Source: Stomoxys calcitrans (lineage: Eukaryota > Arthropoda > Insecta > Diptera > Muscidae). From it: a stretch of DNA of 64,000 bases. Below, in pieces: positions 41,961 through 54,004 of the stretch. Where the stretch lies: contig NC_081554.1 in the NCBI RefSeq assembly GCF_963082655.1, positions 51,400,750-51,464,749 of the forward strand. The letters are read 5' to 3'. Both the position numbers and the translations under genes were made by a program. The first letter of the stretch is position 1. Every line of letters starts with the position of its first letter. The notes beneath the pieces are model-generated. The model was given only the letters and a program-made list of their open reading frames with translations. It did not search any database and had not been told where the DNA came from.

Positions 41961-43800
41961 CTATAAATCTATCTCCCGATTGGATTTCTCGAGCCCTTGC
42001 AAGGCGCAATTTTTGTCGCATTTGGCTGAAAGTTTGCTTGAAGTGTGCTGCTGTGACTTCCAACAATTGTGCCTAGTACGGTCCAAATCGGTCTATAACC
42101 TGATATAAAGGGTGATTTTTTTGAGGTTAGGATTTTCATGCATTAGTATTTGACAGATCACGTGGGATTTCAGACATGGTGTCAAAGAGAAAGATGCTCA
42201 GTATGCTTTGACATTTCATCATGAATAGACTTACTAACGAACAACGCTTGCAAATCATTGAATTTTATTACCAAAATCAGTGTTCGGTTCGAAATGTGTT
42301 CATTCACCGTAACGTTGCGTCCAACAGCATCTTTGAAAAAATACGGTCCAATGATTCCACCAGCGTACAAACCACACCAAACAGTGCATTTTTCGGGATG
42401 CATGGGCAGTTCTTGAACGGCTTCTGGTTGCTCTTCACTCCAAATGCGGCAATTTTGCTTATTTACGTAGCCATTCAACCAGAAATGAGCTTCATCGCTG
42501 AACAAAATTTGTCGATAAAAAAGCGGATTTTCTGCCAACTTTTCTAGGGCCCATTCACTGAAAATGATTTGCAAGCGTTGCTCGTTAGTAAGTCTATTCA
42601 TGATGAAATGTCAAAGCATACTGAGCATCTTTCTCTTTGACACCATGTCTGAAATCCCACGTGATCTGTCAAATACTAATGCATGAAAATCCTAACCTCA
42701 AAAAAATCACCCTTTACAATAGCTTCCACATGAACGGATATCCCGATTTGACTTCTTGAGCCCTTACATGCCGAAATTTGAATCGCATTTGGCTGAAAGT
42801 TTGCACGAAGTGTTCTGCTATGACTTCCAACAACTGTGCCTAGTATGGTCGAAATCGGTCTATATCCTGATATAGCTCCCATATAAATCCATCTCCCGAT
42901 ATGACTTCTTGAGCCCTTGTAGCCGCAATTTGTGACCGATTTTGCTGAAATTTCACATGTAGTGTTATATTATGACTTCCAACAACTGTGCTTAGTACGG
43001 TCCAAATCGGTCTATAACCTGATATAGCTCCCATATAAACCGATCTCCCGATTTGCCTTCTTGAGCCCTTATAAGCCGCAATTTTTGACCGATTTTGCTG
43101 AAATTTTGTATGGAAGGTTCTGTTATGATTTTTGGTAACTGTGTCTGGTACGGTCCAAATCTGTCTATAACCAGATATAGCTCCCATATACACCGATCGC
43201 CCGCTTTGACTACTTGAATCCTTACGAGCTGCAATTTTGGTTCGATTTGGCTAAAATTTTGCATTCAGTGTTCTGCTATGACTTCCAACAATTGTGCCTA
43301 GTCCAAATCGGTCTATAACTTGATAAAGCTCCCATATAAACCGATCTCCCGATTCGATTTCTTGAGCCCATGCAAGCCGCAATTTTCGATTGATTTGACT
43401 GAAATTTTGCGTGTAGTATTCTATTATGACTGCCAACAACGTGCTTAGTACGATCCAAATCGCTGTATACCCTAGTATAGCTCCCACATAAACCGATCTC
43501 CCGATTTGACTTCTTGAGTCCGTACTAGCCGCAATTTTTGTCCGATTTAGCTGAAATTTTGCATGTGGTGTTCCGTTGTGAGTTTTAACAACTGTGTTAA
43601 GTGCGGTCCGAATCGGCCCATAATTTGATAAAGCTCCCATATAAACCGATCGCCCGTTTTGACTACTTGAGTCCTTACAAGCTTACATGTTGGTTCGATT
43701 TGGCTGAAATTTTGCATTCAGTGTTCTGTTATAACTTTCAACAACGGTGCCAAATACGATCCAAATTAGTGCATTATCTCTCGATCATCGTTGTTTGGCT
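41961..43800 (-). repeat. Family A block, subtype 4, interrupted by a foldback element
   Basis: Units in reverse orientation with GACTTCTTGAGCCC, GCCGCAATTTTTGACCG, TGTTCTGTTATGACTTCCAA, GGTCCAAATCGGTCTATAAC and GATATAGCTCCCATATAAAC. Anchor positions 42903, 43055, 43208, 43356, 43508 and 43661 give a period of 148-153 bp. Terminal modules are absent on both sides. Confidence 0.85.
42108..42714 (-). mobile_element. Rearranged mariner/Tc1-superfamily element with long inverted arms
   Basis: Flanked by TA at 42106-42107 and 42715-42716. About 150 bp at each end (to 42258 and from 42563) are inverted copies with one difference seen, starting AAGGGTGATTTTTTTGAGG. Both arms include the same transposase start (MNRLTNEQRLQII). 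Between them the minus-strand frame 42182-42601 jumps from that start to a central catalytic segment (LFSDEAHFWLNG with the first Asp, then NKQNCRIWSEEQ). The DNA-binding part and the C-terminal catalytic residues are missing, so it is non-autonomous. Confidence 0.85.
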
Positions 43801-45048
43801 TCTAGAAGCTTTAATTTTTGCTGGTTTGACAGATTTTTGGTATGTAGAATAAAATTATGAACCTAGGTCAAATTAAATCTTTTATTCGATAAGCTTCTCT
43901 AGAACAAAGTTTCTGTATGACGTAGTATTTCTTCGGTCCCCAACTGTTACGTTATTACGTCAAAGAAACCCCACAAATCAGAATTTAATTCTATATACAC
44001 GTATGCATAAGATCTATTTCTTGTTTATCCCAATGTTTGTGGGTTACTACATTGTCTTGCTTTTTGGCCGACCATATACATTTTCAGTACAAGCCTTTAA
44101 AAAAGCACTGGGATGAGTGTTATTGATTAATATTATTGTTTTATTATCGTAATCAACAACAAACGATTACGTACGAACACATGAGAGGATCGTAAATAAA
44201 CCCATGACAGCATTTGTTCGAACAGCTGATTTTTGCTCATTGCAAAATTGCATACACAAACCGGTTGCAACCCAGCAAGCAGGTTCGATGTTGCGGTCGT
44301 CAGACAAGTCAGTGGTCGACCACATTCAATTTGCTGCAATATTTGCATTGCACTTTTTGTTTTGTTGGAGTATATTGGCATTGTTTTGTTTTTGTTTAAT
44401 TTTCTTTTCTTTTTGTGTTTTGTTTTTATCTTGTCTGTCATCCATTATTGTCTGTCCATCTCGACGTCCTCGTGAAATATTCAAGCCATTGGGTCAAACA
44501 TGTTTTTGTGTTGTAGTCAGCTGGCCAGACTTGTATTCGGTAGCTGCTGTCATTTCCCGATGACCAAGCCAACCAACAGACAATAGCAAATCTGTTTCCA
44601 ATGGACCAAATACAACCATGTAATTTGGCTCATTTTAGGCGCATTGTTAATTTACCAAATAATAATTCCGGCATTTATAACATTTGTAACAAAACAGTTC
44701 GCTTTGATTTACATATTCATTTTTGGTTCATGGTTGGGATTTGTTTCACTTGGGATCTAGTCAACGCTGCTATTCATACGGTGAACACAATAACGTGAAA
44801 TGTTAAACACACCAACCGACTGCCACCTATTGCACTCAATCGAATTTGTATTTGGGGAGCAGGGCTAGAGCGGCCTATTTCGGTAATATAGACAATTTAT
44901 GCTCAGATATTACTAACCGTATTTCGCATTCGATTATGCATAACAGCATTTATTACAGTTGTAATTTTACTTTTATATATGCATTTTTAAAAATCGCACA
45001 TATTTAATTGAGGCACAGTGGTATAAGCCGACCATAAAGCTTAAACAA
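43801..45048. other. Unassigned single-copy-looking DNA
   Basis: No repeats recognised across about 1.25 kb. The plus-strand frame 44204-44563 (119 codons) has a hydrophobic stretch but is Phe/Cys/Ser rich from T-rich DNA, with no domain. A start context and splice sites are not convincing. Confidence 0.4.
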
Positions 45049-46188
45049 TAACAAGAAAAAAGTCGTAAGGTTCGGCCGAGCCGAGATTTGCATACCCACC
45101 ACCTCGGGTATGTATGTGAACCAATTTTCGTCATAATTCATTCAAAAATTCATAATTTGTGCCGCCATGGCAGCTATATCGAAATATGGTCCGAATTGGA
45201 CCAAATTCGGAGCTGACATATCGAACTATAGACCGATCTAAACCATATACGCCACAGATGTTGAAAAGCCTAACATAAGTCACTGAGTCAAATTTTTAGC
45301 GAACTCGGATTATAAATGAGTCTTTTATGGGGCCAGGACTTTAAATCGAGAGATCGGTCTATATGGCAGCTGCATCCACATCTGAACCGATCTGGGACAA
45401 ATTGAAGAGGGATATCGAGGGGCTTAACACATTTCACTGTCCCAAATTTCGGCGAAATTGAACTATAAATGCGTTTTTTATGGTTTTCAGACCTTAAATC
45501 GAGAGATCAGTCTATATGGCAGCTATAATCAAATCTGGACCGTCGTCAAAGGCCCTTACACAAATTACTGTCTCAAATTTCGGCGAAATCGGGCAAAAAA
45601 TATGGCAGCTATATCCAAATATGGACCGATCTAAGCCAAATTGAAGAAAGATATAGAAGAGCCTAACACAAACTCACTGTCCCAAATTTGGGAGACATCG
45701 GACAATAAATGAGTCTTTTATGGGTCAAAACCCTTAAATCGAGAGATCGGTCTATATGGTAGCTGTATCCAAATATGAACCGATCTGTGCCACATTGCGG
45801 AAGTATGTTGAGGGTCTTGACTTAACTCACTGTCCCAAATTTCGGCGAATTCGGATAATAAATGCACATTTTCTGGGCCCAAAACCTTAAATCGAGAGAT
45901 CGTTCTATATGGTAGCTATATCCAAATCTGGCCCGATCTGAGCCAAATTGAAGAAGGATATTGACTGGCCTAACACAACTCACTTTCCCAAATTTTAGGG
46001 CCTAAGACCCTAAATCGGCGGATCGGTCTATATTTCAACAGACAGACGGACGGACATGGCTAGATCGTCTTGGATTTTTAAGCTGATCAAGTATATACAT
46101 ACTTTATGGGGTCGGAAATGAATATTTCAATGTATTGCAAACGGAATGGCAAAATGATGTACCCCATCCTTCGGTGGTGGGTATAAAA
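45049..46188 (+). repeat. Family A block, subtype 2, complete
   Basis: Left end AACAAGAAAAAAGTCG, a degraded palindrome, ATACCCACCACCTCGGG. Six or seven units with AAATCGAGAGATCGGTCTAT and CACTGTCCCAAATTTCGGC. The right end has ACAGACAGACGGACGGAC, GCTGATCAAGTATATACAT, CCATCCTTCGGTGGTGGG and TATAAAA. Confidence 0.85.
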
Positions 46189-46540
46189 TTGTAAAATACA
46201 CATGGTTCAAGAAGTGTTTGGAGGACATATCCCAAAAAAATCCTTGAAATAATCCTATAACATTTGGACGGATATTAAAATTAATACGGAACTTGACTTA
46301 GTGAACGTGGAACGTGGTTTCCAAAAATTATGCAAAATTTAGAGACCAAGTAGTAGGTCCATGGTCTGATATGGAGGATGAGTGTAGTTCACCTCCAGCA
46401 TTTACAATTTTAAAGTGCTTGCAAATAGCCATTTATAAGCTCGTTGGCATGATTCTTTTTGCAGAAGATAGAGCTCTTAAAATCCTACAAAAAATCCCAT
46501 TATCTTCTATTATATAAAAATTAAATTTTTGCGCTTTGTT
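46189..46540. other. Unassigned DNA
   Basis: About 350 bp between family A and family B blocks with no supported gene. Confidence 0.35.
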
Positions 46541-47325
46541 TGTTTGTTTGTCTGTTCCGTATAGACTCAAATAGTAGAGTTTGGGCCCCCGGTGAAAATA
46601 GGGTATTAAATATTATTTTTTATATCCGAAGGGGGGAGGGGAGCGGACCTGCCCCATTACCCAACTTTCTAAAACGCCAGATCTCGGAAATAAGTGCATC
46701 AATTTAAGCGAAATTTGGTATGCCGCCTTATGGAACCACGAAGCTGGTATAAAATTTTGGGGTCCACTAATCTGGTGGGACGCCCCTCCCAAAATCCACA
46801 TGGACGGACATGTTTAGCTATTAGGACAACATGGGTATCAAATGAAAGGTATTTAAGAGTAGAGTACGAACTTGGTATACAAATGTTGCCCAATGTGTTC
46901 GGCGGGGTCCCCCACCCCCAAAAACTCCCCCCAAAAGGATACTTTAACCGTTTTGAGCAATATGGGTATCAAATGAAAGTTATTTAAAAGTAGAGTACAA
47001 ATCTAACATAAAAATTTATTCCTTGATATCTGAGTCGCCTCTTCACCCCAAAACCTCCCAGCAGGGCTTATTTACAAATTGAGACAATATGTATATAAAA
47101 TGAATGGTGTTTGGAAGTAGAGTACACATCTGTTATAAGAATTCCCTTCAAGCCGTCTACGGGGCCTCCCCAACCCCAAAACCCCTCAAAACGGGCATGA
47201 ATGCCCAACGTCATAAAATGGGTATCAAATGAAAGGTCGTTGGGAGTTCACTACGAATCTGGTATACATATTTGGTATAGAAGCGGCCCACCCACCTAAT
47301 ACCCTTCAATAAGACGTGTAGTTCG
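46541..47325 (-). repeat. Family B array, reverse arm
   Basis: Start module at 46541-46690 (TTTGTTTGTTTGTCTGTTCC, GGTGAAAATAGGGTATTAA, AACGCCAGATCTCGG) followed by units GGTATCAAATGAAAGGT, ATTTAAGAGTAGAGTACGAA and CACCCCCAAAAACTCC. Confidence 0.75.
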
Positions 47326-48195
47326 GTAGGTAAATATGCCCGATTTAGGGGGTGTTTTGGAGATTGGGGTGGTCCCCCAAATACTAAGCCCGCAAAATAT
47401 ATCAGCAACGTGCTCTATTCTCATAATCAAATATTTCAACCCCATATTGCCATTGCCCTCAAAATAGTATATCAAATTCGTTTTCTAATCTCATTTAAAC
47501 TCCTTATTGCAAAAGTCAGCAAATATTGTTTGTCCGGTTTGGGGTATTGGCCCTAAAAACTATGAATATTTAGTTCCACTCTCTTTAAGACCCAAAATGT
47601 CATGGTGAGCAATACGTCCTATTTGGGGGTTGTTATGGTGGTGGGACGTCCGCTAGACAGTTGGCCCCTAATGTTGATATCAGATACGTGGTCTACTCCC
47701 ACATACCTTTAATTTGAGCCCCATATTTCCATAGTCGGCAAACATGGCCGGCTTGAGGGGTGTTTTGGAGGATGGGTGGTCACTCAGTGATTTGGCCTTG
47801 AAATTATATATGGAATTCGTGTTCTACTGTAAAAACCCTCGTATTTGAGCCTCATATTGCAATAGTCAGAAAGTACTTACAATTTGGGTGGTGTTGTGGG
47901 GGCGAAGTGGCCCCGTAGACACTTTTCCCAAATATTGGTGGCAAATTCGTGCTTTCCTCCCAAAGACCTTTCATTTGAGCCCCGCAGAGAGGTGGTGAGA
48001 GGCGGCTCCCCAAACACTTGGTCAGATTTGTATTCTATATTCAAATACCTTTTATTTAAGCCCCATATTGCCATGGTCAGTAAATAAGTCCTGTTTGGGG
48101 GGTGTTTTGGGAAAGGGGTGGACCCCCAGAAACGTGGTCCCACATTTGGATATCAGATTCGGATTCTACTCGCAAATACCTTTCATTCATTAAGG
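47326..48195 (+). repeat. Family B array, forward arm
   Basis: Units in the opposite orientation to 46541-47325: GATTTAGGGGGTGTTTTGG, GGTGGTCCCCCAAATAC, CTCCCACATACCTTTAATTT, GAGCCCCATATTTCCATAG. The orientation switch is at about 47290-47340. Confidence 0.75.
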
Positions 48196-48990
48196 GATCT
48201 ATCACTCTACTATGTTAGTGTTACATACAAATGCATTGAGTTATAATACTTTGTACCACACAAGTGGTGTAGGGTATCACTATAAATGAATCGTACTAAG
48301 TTCAACTATTTACAATTCCATAGATGCTTAGGCGATCTAGCCTTAGACCACCTTAGGTATAGGCGCTTAATTACCCAACTTATACGCCCCATGCTATGAA
48401 AGGCTGCTGTATAAGGGCTGCTTAGTGGATCCCACGTTTTAATACAGTCATGACATGGATTTTTTTAATTAATTGGTGTAACTAAACACAATATAAACCC
48501 CAACCTGTCTTGTTGAAGAATATTCTGGGCAATGGTAAAAATAAATACCCAGTTTAAAAACGAACAAAAAAAATCATTTATTGGGTTTCATCGTTTTCTT
48601 TACACCTTACAAAGCCTATATCTGGTTGTTGTAAATTGGCCTAAATTAGGGCCAAGGTTACTTCAGTACATACTAAAGTTTTCATTATTGTGCCCTTCTT
48701 AGAAGCAATAAAACCGGAAACCCTTCTTAAGTCACAACAAAGCACTGACACGATCAGAACATGCTACCAAGCAAATTGGTTTTCACACTTATGGTCGTGT
48801 CAGACCTGATCGCATCAAACATTATGCAGCACTAAACATGTTGACATTCAGCGAACCTCAACAAGTTGGTGGGCAAGCAGACAACCCCGACCACTAAGCT
48901 GAGGACTAGGCCACACAAAGAAGAAGAAAAAAAAAAACAAAAGCAGGTGTAAATAAAACCAAAGCTTGGCTTAAACACGATCGACTTCAA
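48196..48990. other. Upstream region of the candidate host gene
   Basis: Single-copy-looking DNA with no repeat recognised. It precedes the Inr/DPE promoter and may contain its regulatory sequence; no specific site is claimed. Confidence 0.4.
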
Positions 48991-48995
48991 ACCTC

Positions 48996-49028
48996 AGTCA
49001 AGACTGTGAGCTCAACAAGAGCAGACAA
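48996..49028 (+). promoter_or_regulatory. TATA-less core promoter: initiator plus DPE
   Basis: Initiator TCAGTC at 48994-48999 matches the fly consensus TCAKTY, with A+1 at 48996. The motif AGACA occupies 49023-49027, exactly +28 to +32, matching the DPE consensus RGWYV. G occurs at +24, a known preference of DPE promoters. No TATA box is seen near -30. The coding exon starts 526 nt downstream on the same strand, and the leader between is A-rich. Confidence 0.7.
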
Positions 49029-49521
49029 CTGCGCGGCAAAACGGCACATAACAAAAAGAAACAAACGTTCAGCGTTGTAGACTATAAAGTAAAAGAAAAT
49101 CATAAGAAACGAAACAAATTGAAATTCGTTGTAAAAACAAAGTAAACAACAACACAAAGAAGAGGCAAAACAAAAGAAAATTCGCGGCAAAAAACAAACA
49201 AAAGAAATATTTTACACTCAACGACCGTTACGGAATTTAAATTTGAAAAACAAGTGATTGTTGTTAGATTAAGGAGGTTTTTTTTTCAATCAAAGAAAAA
49301 TTATCTTTACAATAAAAGAAAATTATCTTGGCCAAGAGGCGGCACATTTTTCCCCCAAGTGTTTTGTGTTTTACATTTGCCGTGTGGTTATCAATCCATT
49401 TGAGTCTAATATTGGTGTAACAATAACAAAAGTGTGTTAAAAGTTTTTTTTTTATTTTCAACAAGGAGTATAAAAAAGTAAAAGAGCAGAGGAAAAATAT
49501 TAGAAAAAAATCGGAAAAGCT

Positions 49522-49845
49522 ATGAAAATCCTAAGCACCAGCACCAATGGCATCCATGGCCATCGTCGCTGTGGAAAATCATTAAAGAAAAGTGAAATTA
49601 TCTATCGTGTGTTTGGCCGCTTTGGTGGTGGCCTTTGGCCATTTGCCGTTATTTTGTATGCGTTACTCGTGCTGCAGCTACTCGCAAGTTCAATGGCTTT
49701 TACCATACTTTCGCCCTTTACTAGCTATACCTCGCTGAGTCTAAAGAATCTTCTGAACAGTGTCTTATTATCGAGTAATGGAAATTTGGCGGGTGGTGGA
49801 CGTAATCTTAAGTCGGATGTCCTCGAAGATGCATCATTGATAACG
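49522..49845 (+). CDS. First coding exon of an unrecognised membrane or secreted protein
   Basis: The ATG at 49522 (G at -3) opens 108 codons ending at a good donor, ACG|GTAAGA, intron phase 0. Residues 1-37 are basic and hydrophilic. Residues 38-60 (LWPFAVILYALLVLQLLASS and on) are a hydrophobic segment: either a type II signal anchor or a signal peptide with a long n-region. Residues 61-108 are Ser/Leu/Asn rich, ending DVLEDASLIT. Read past the donor, the frame becomes Lys/Asn-rich and stops at 49974, as expected of an intron. It lies downstream of an Inr/DPE promoter with a long A-rich leader. I do not recognise the family. No second exon is visible in the window, so the gene either has a long intron or is broken by the repeats to its right. 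Confidence 0.6.
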
Positions 49846-50389
49846 GTAAGAGAACCATTAAAAAAAAAAAACAAAAACAAAATCAAATATTGTCGAATAA
49901 ACAACTTTTTCAACATAGTGCATAATAATAACATAATAATAAGAGCACAAGAAAGCTTGAAATATGGGAGTTGAAAAGATTTCGTTTCTGGGATAGTATT
50001 AAAGAAAAGTTTAATGGTTTTTTTTTTTTGAAATGCAGCCAAACTTGTGGTTCTATTTTTGCTATGAGGAAAGGTTAAAACTGAACAAAGTGACTTTTCA
50101 TATTTTTGCCTTTAGCCAAGGTATTCCAATTTGAAGTTGATTTGATTAGGTTTTAATAAAAATGATCAATGCAATATCATTTTGTATTGTGACAACAAAT
50201 TTCGCAAAAATCGTTATAAACTAGTTTGTATTAGCCCAGATGTGTAGAAAAATGTGTGAATTATGTCTAAACGAAACCTACTGACATAATCGTATGTATA
50301 AAAGAAACTATAACGTGTTTAATGATTATTGAATATTTTATGAGTAGATATATGCAGAATACGAAAAATTCGTTTTTATTTCTAAATTA
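49846..50389 (+). other. Candidate intron 1, start
   Basis: AT-rich DNA following the GTAAGA donor. It contains no other frame of note and is interrupted at 50390 by a mariner element. The acceptor lies beyond or was not recognised. Confidence 0.45.
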
Positions 50390-51330
50390 TTGGGTTGCCC
50401 AAAAAGTAATTGTCGGTAATATAGCAGTAATATAGTCGGCGTTGACAAATTTTTTCAACGGCTTGTGACTCTGTAATTGCATTCTTTCTTCTGTCAGTTA
50501 TCAGCTGTTACTTTTAGCTTGCTTTAGAAAAAAAGTGCGCGAAATTTTGTTTACATTTGTTTGTTTGGCGTCAATTTTAATATGGGTACGACATGTATTG
50601 AAAGAAATTCATTTAACAAACCGAATCAACGCTTGTGATATGCACCTTAAACGCAATGAATTCGATCCGTTTTTAACACGAATCATAACTGGAGATGAAA
50701 AATAGATTGTTTACAACAACGTTAGTCGAAAACGATCATGGTCCAAGCATGGTGAACCAGCTCAAGCCACTTCAAAGGCTGATATCCACCAAAAGAAGGT
50801 TATGCTGTTTTTTTGGTGGGATTGGAAGGGTGTGGTATATTTTGAGCTGTTCCAAGGAACCAAACGATAAATTCGGATGTTTACTGTCAACAATTGCACA
50901 CATTAAATACAACCATCAAGGAGAAGCGACCAGAATTGGTCAATCGTAAAGGTGTCATATTCCACCAGGACAACGCTAGACCGCACACATCTTTGGTCAC
51001 TCGCCATAAAGTGAGTGAGCTTGGCTGGGAACTTTTTGATGCATCCACCATATAGCCCTGACTTTGCACCATCAGACTACCATTTATTTTGATCTTTTCA
51101 GAACTCCTAAATGGTAAAACTTTCGGCAATGATGAGGCTATAAAATCGGTTTTTTTCCAGATAAAGGTCAGAAGTTCTATGAGCGTGGAATACTAAATTT
51201 GCCAGGAAGATGGCAGAAGGTTATCGAACAAAATGGCAATTATATATTTGATTAAAGTTCATTCTAAGTTTAATTAAAAATGCATTTACTTTCTTTTAAA
51301 GAATCCGCAATTACTTTTTAGGCAACCCAA
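50390..51330 (+). mobile_element. Cecropia-type mariner, internally deleted coding copy
   Basis: 941 bp between TA 50388-50389 and TA 51331-51332, with TIRs TTGGGTTGCCCAAAAAGTAA at each end (slightly changed). Its ends and subterminal sequences are the same as the MITEs (CTTCTGTCAGTTATCAGC, TTGATTAAAGTTCATTC). Unlike them it retains transposase-derived sequence, so it represents the parental family. Confidence 0.9.
50585..51240 (+). pseudogene. Mariner transposase remnant
   Basis: Only the catalytic half is present. Across shifted frames it reads LTRIITGDEK (first catalytic Asp) followed by a stop where Trp is expected (50702-50704), then SWSKHGEPAQATSKADIHQK, GVIFHQDNARPHTSL (second Asp), MHPPYSPDFAPSDYHLF (the DD34D third Asp region of mariners), and GQKFYERGILNLPGRWQK at the C-terminus. 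The DNA-binding half is deleted. It is dead, with several shifts and stops. Confidence 0.9.
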
Positions 51331-51384
51331 TACAAGCAAATTGTGGAAGGCAGTGTTCAGGATGTCGAGATATGTTATAAAATG

Positions 51385-52495
<1,111 letters not shown>

Positions 52496-52496
52496 A

Positions 52497-53585
52497 GTGT
52501 ACTAAGTACGGCCGGGCCGAAACTTGGCTACCCACCACCAAGGATTCTGATAAAAATTTATACAAAATAAATTTAGTTAAGGGCATTAATCAATTCTACA
52601 TACCAAACTTCTGTCAAACAAGCAAAAATTAAAGCTTCTGGGAATCGAACAAGGATAATCGAGAGACCGATTCGGACCGTGCTTGGTACAGTTGCTGGAA
52701 GTCTTAACAGACCACTACATGCTAAATTTTAGCCAAATCGCACAAAAATTGGGGCTCGTAAGGTCTCACGAAGTCAAATCGGGAGATTGGTTTATATGGA
52801 AGCTATATCAGGTTATAGGCCGATTTGAACCGTACTCGGCACAGTTACTGGAAGTCAATAAAGAACACTACGTGTGAAATTTCAGCCAAATCGGATCAAA
52901 ATTGTGGCTTCCAGGGGCCCAAGAAGTCAAATCGGGAGATCGGTTTATATGGGAGCTTTATCCAAATCTGAACCGATCTGTACCATATTGCAGAACTATA
53001 TCGAGCGTCCTAAAGACCGATCTCTAGTTATAAAGTTTTGAAACCATAAAAGCCGCATTTATTGTCCGATGTCGCTGAAATTTGGGACAGTGAGTTATGT
53101 TAAAGCCTTCGATATAATTCTTCAATATGGTAGAAATCGGTTCAGATTCGGATATAGCTGCCATATAGACCGATCTCTCGATTTAAGGTCTTGGGCCCAT
53201 AAAAGGCGCATGCATTGTCGAATTTAGCCGATATTTGGGACAGTGAGTTGTGTTAGGCTCTTCGACAACTTTCTTCAATTTGGCTCACATCGATCCAGAT
53301 TTGGATATAGCTGCCAGGTAGACCGATCTCTCGATTCAAAGTCTAGGCCCCATAAAAGGCACATTTGTAATCGGATTTCGCCGAAATTTGACACAGGCTT
53401 TTCGACATCCATACTTGGATATGGCTGCCAAAAAGACAAATATTTTGCTGTACAAAATTGAACAATGTGACTTATACTTATTATACCAGTCAATATCCGT
53501 GTCGAATTTTTCCCAAATCGGGCCATAATAATTTAGATAAAGCTGCTATTGTGTATTTTTCTCCGGATTATGGCGAAAGGTGGTT
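52497..53585. repeat. Family A block, mixed orientation
   Basis: Left end at 52497-52550 (AAGTACGGCCGGGCCGAAAC, TACCCACCACCAAGG) and forward units to about 52980 (CGGGAGATCGGTTTATATGG). Subtype 2 units then run in reverse (ATTTATTGTCCGATGTCGC, GACAGTGAGTTGTGTTAGG) to 53585, where LINE gamma sequence begins. The left terminal box at the far end is lost at GGCGAAAGGTGGTTT. Confidence 0.75.
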
Positions 53586-53998
53586 TGGCGTGCTAACGCG
53601 AGGACGTCGAGTGTGAACATCTTTACCGACAGTAAAATTGCCATAAGGGCAATAACAACCAGGACGGTAAGGTCACGAACAGTCTTGCAGTGCAAGAGGG
53701 AGATTAAAGCCTTCTTGGAGGATAGGAAAATCCGTATCGTTTGCGTGCCGGGCCATAACGGAGTTAGGGGAAATGAAAGGGCAGACGATTTGGCGGTGAA
53801 GGCCAGAGGACTGCCTTCAATAAACTTGGTTAACCCGAAGCCTTTCGGGTCGACGCAGTCCGAGTTAAGGGAGTGGATGACAAATGCGCATGCAGCGTTG
53901 TGGAACAGCGAAACGTCCGTAGGATGGCGAAAATCCTATGGGGGGATCCAGATTGGGAGAAGACGAGGCTATTACTGAAAGGAAGCAAGACATAGGTC
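53586..53998 (+). pseudogene. LINE gamma fragment: RNase H C-terminal part
   Basis: The frame is open from 53580 for 132 codons: ANARTSSVNIFTDSKIAIRA with the FTDSK aspartate, then KIRIVCVPGHNGVRGNERAD (the final RNase H motif, His and Asp present), then DDLAVKARGLPSINLVNPKP. The 3' end is cut at 53998, before the Cys cluster. This is the cleanest gamma RNase H sequence in the window and closely matches 12290-12620. Confidence 0.85.
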
Positions 53999-54004
53999 AG
54001 CCCC

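Noticed and set aside
42676..43640. Several overlapping open frames encoding repeated GSRSQIGRSVYMGAISGYRPI-type peptides, also seen in other family A blocks
   Set aside because: They arise because the repeat unit is 153 bp, a multiple of three, so any open unit frame recurs. They lack a consistent start or splice context and are broken in most units. Not a protein family on present evidence.
44204..44563. 119-codon frame with a hydrophobic segment
   Set aside because: T-rich DNA explains the hydrophobicity. No conserved motif, promoter or splice site is convincing.
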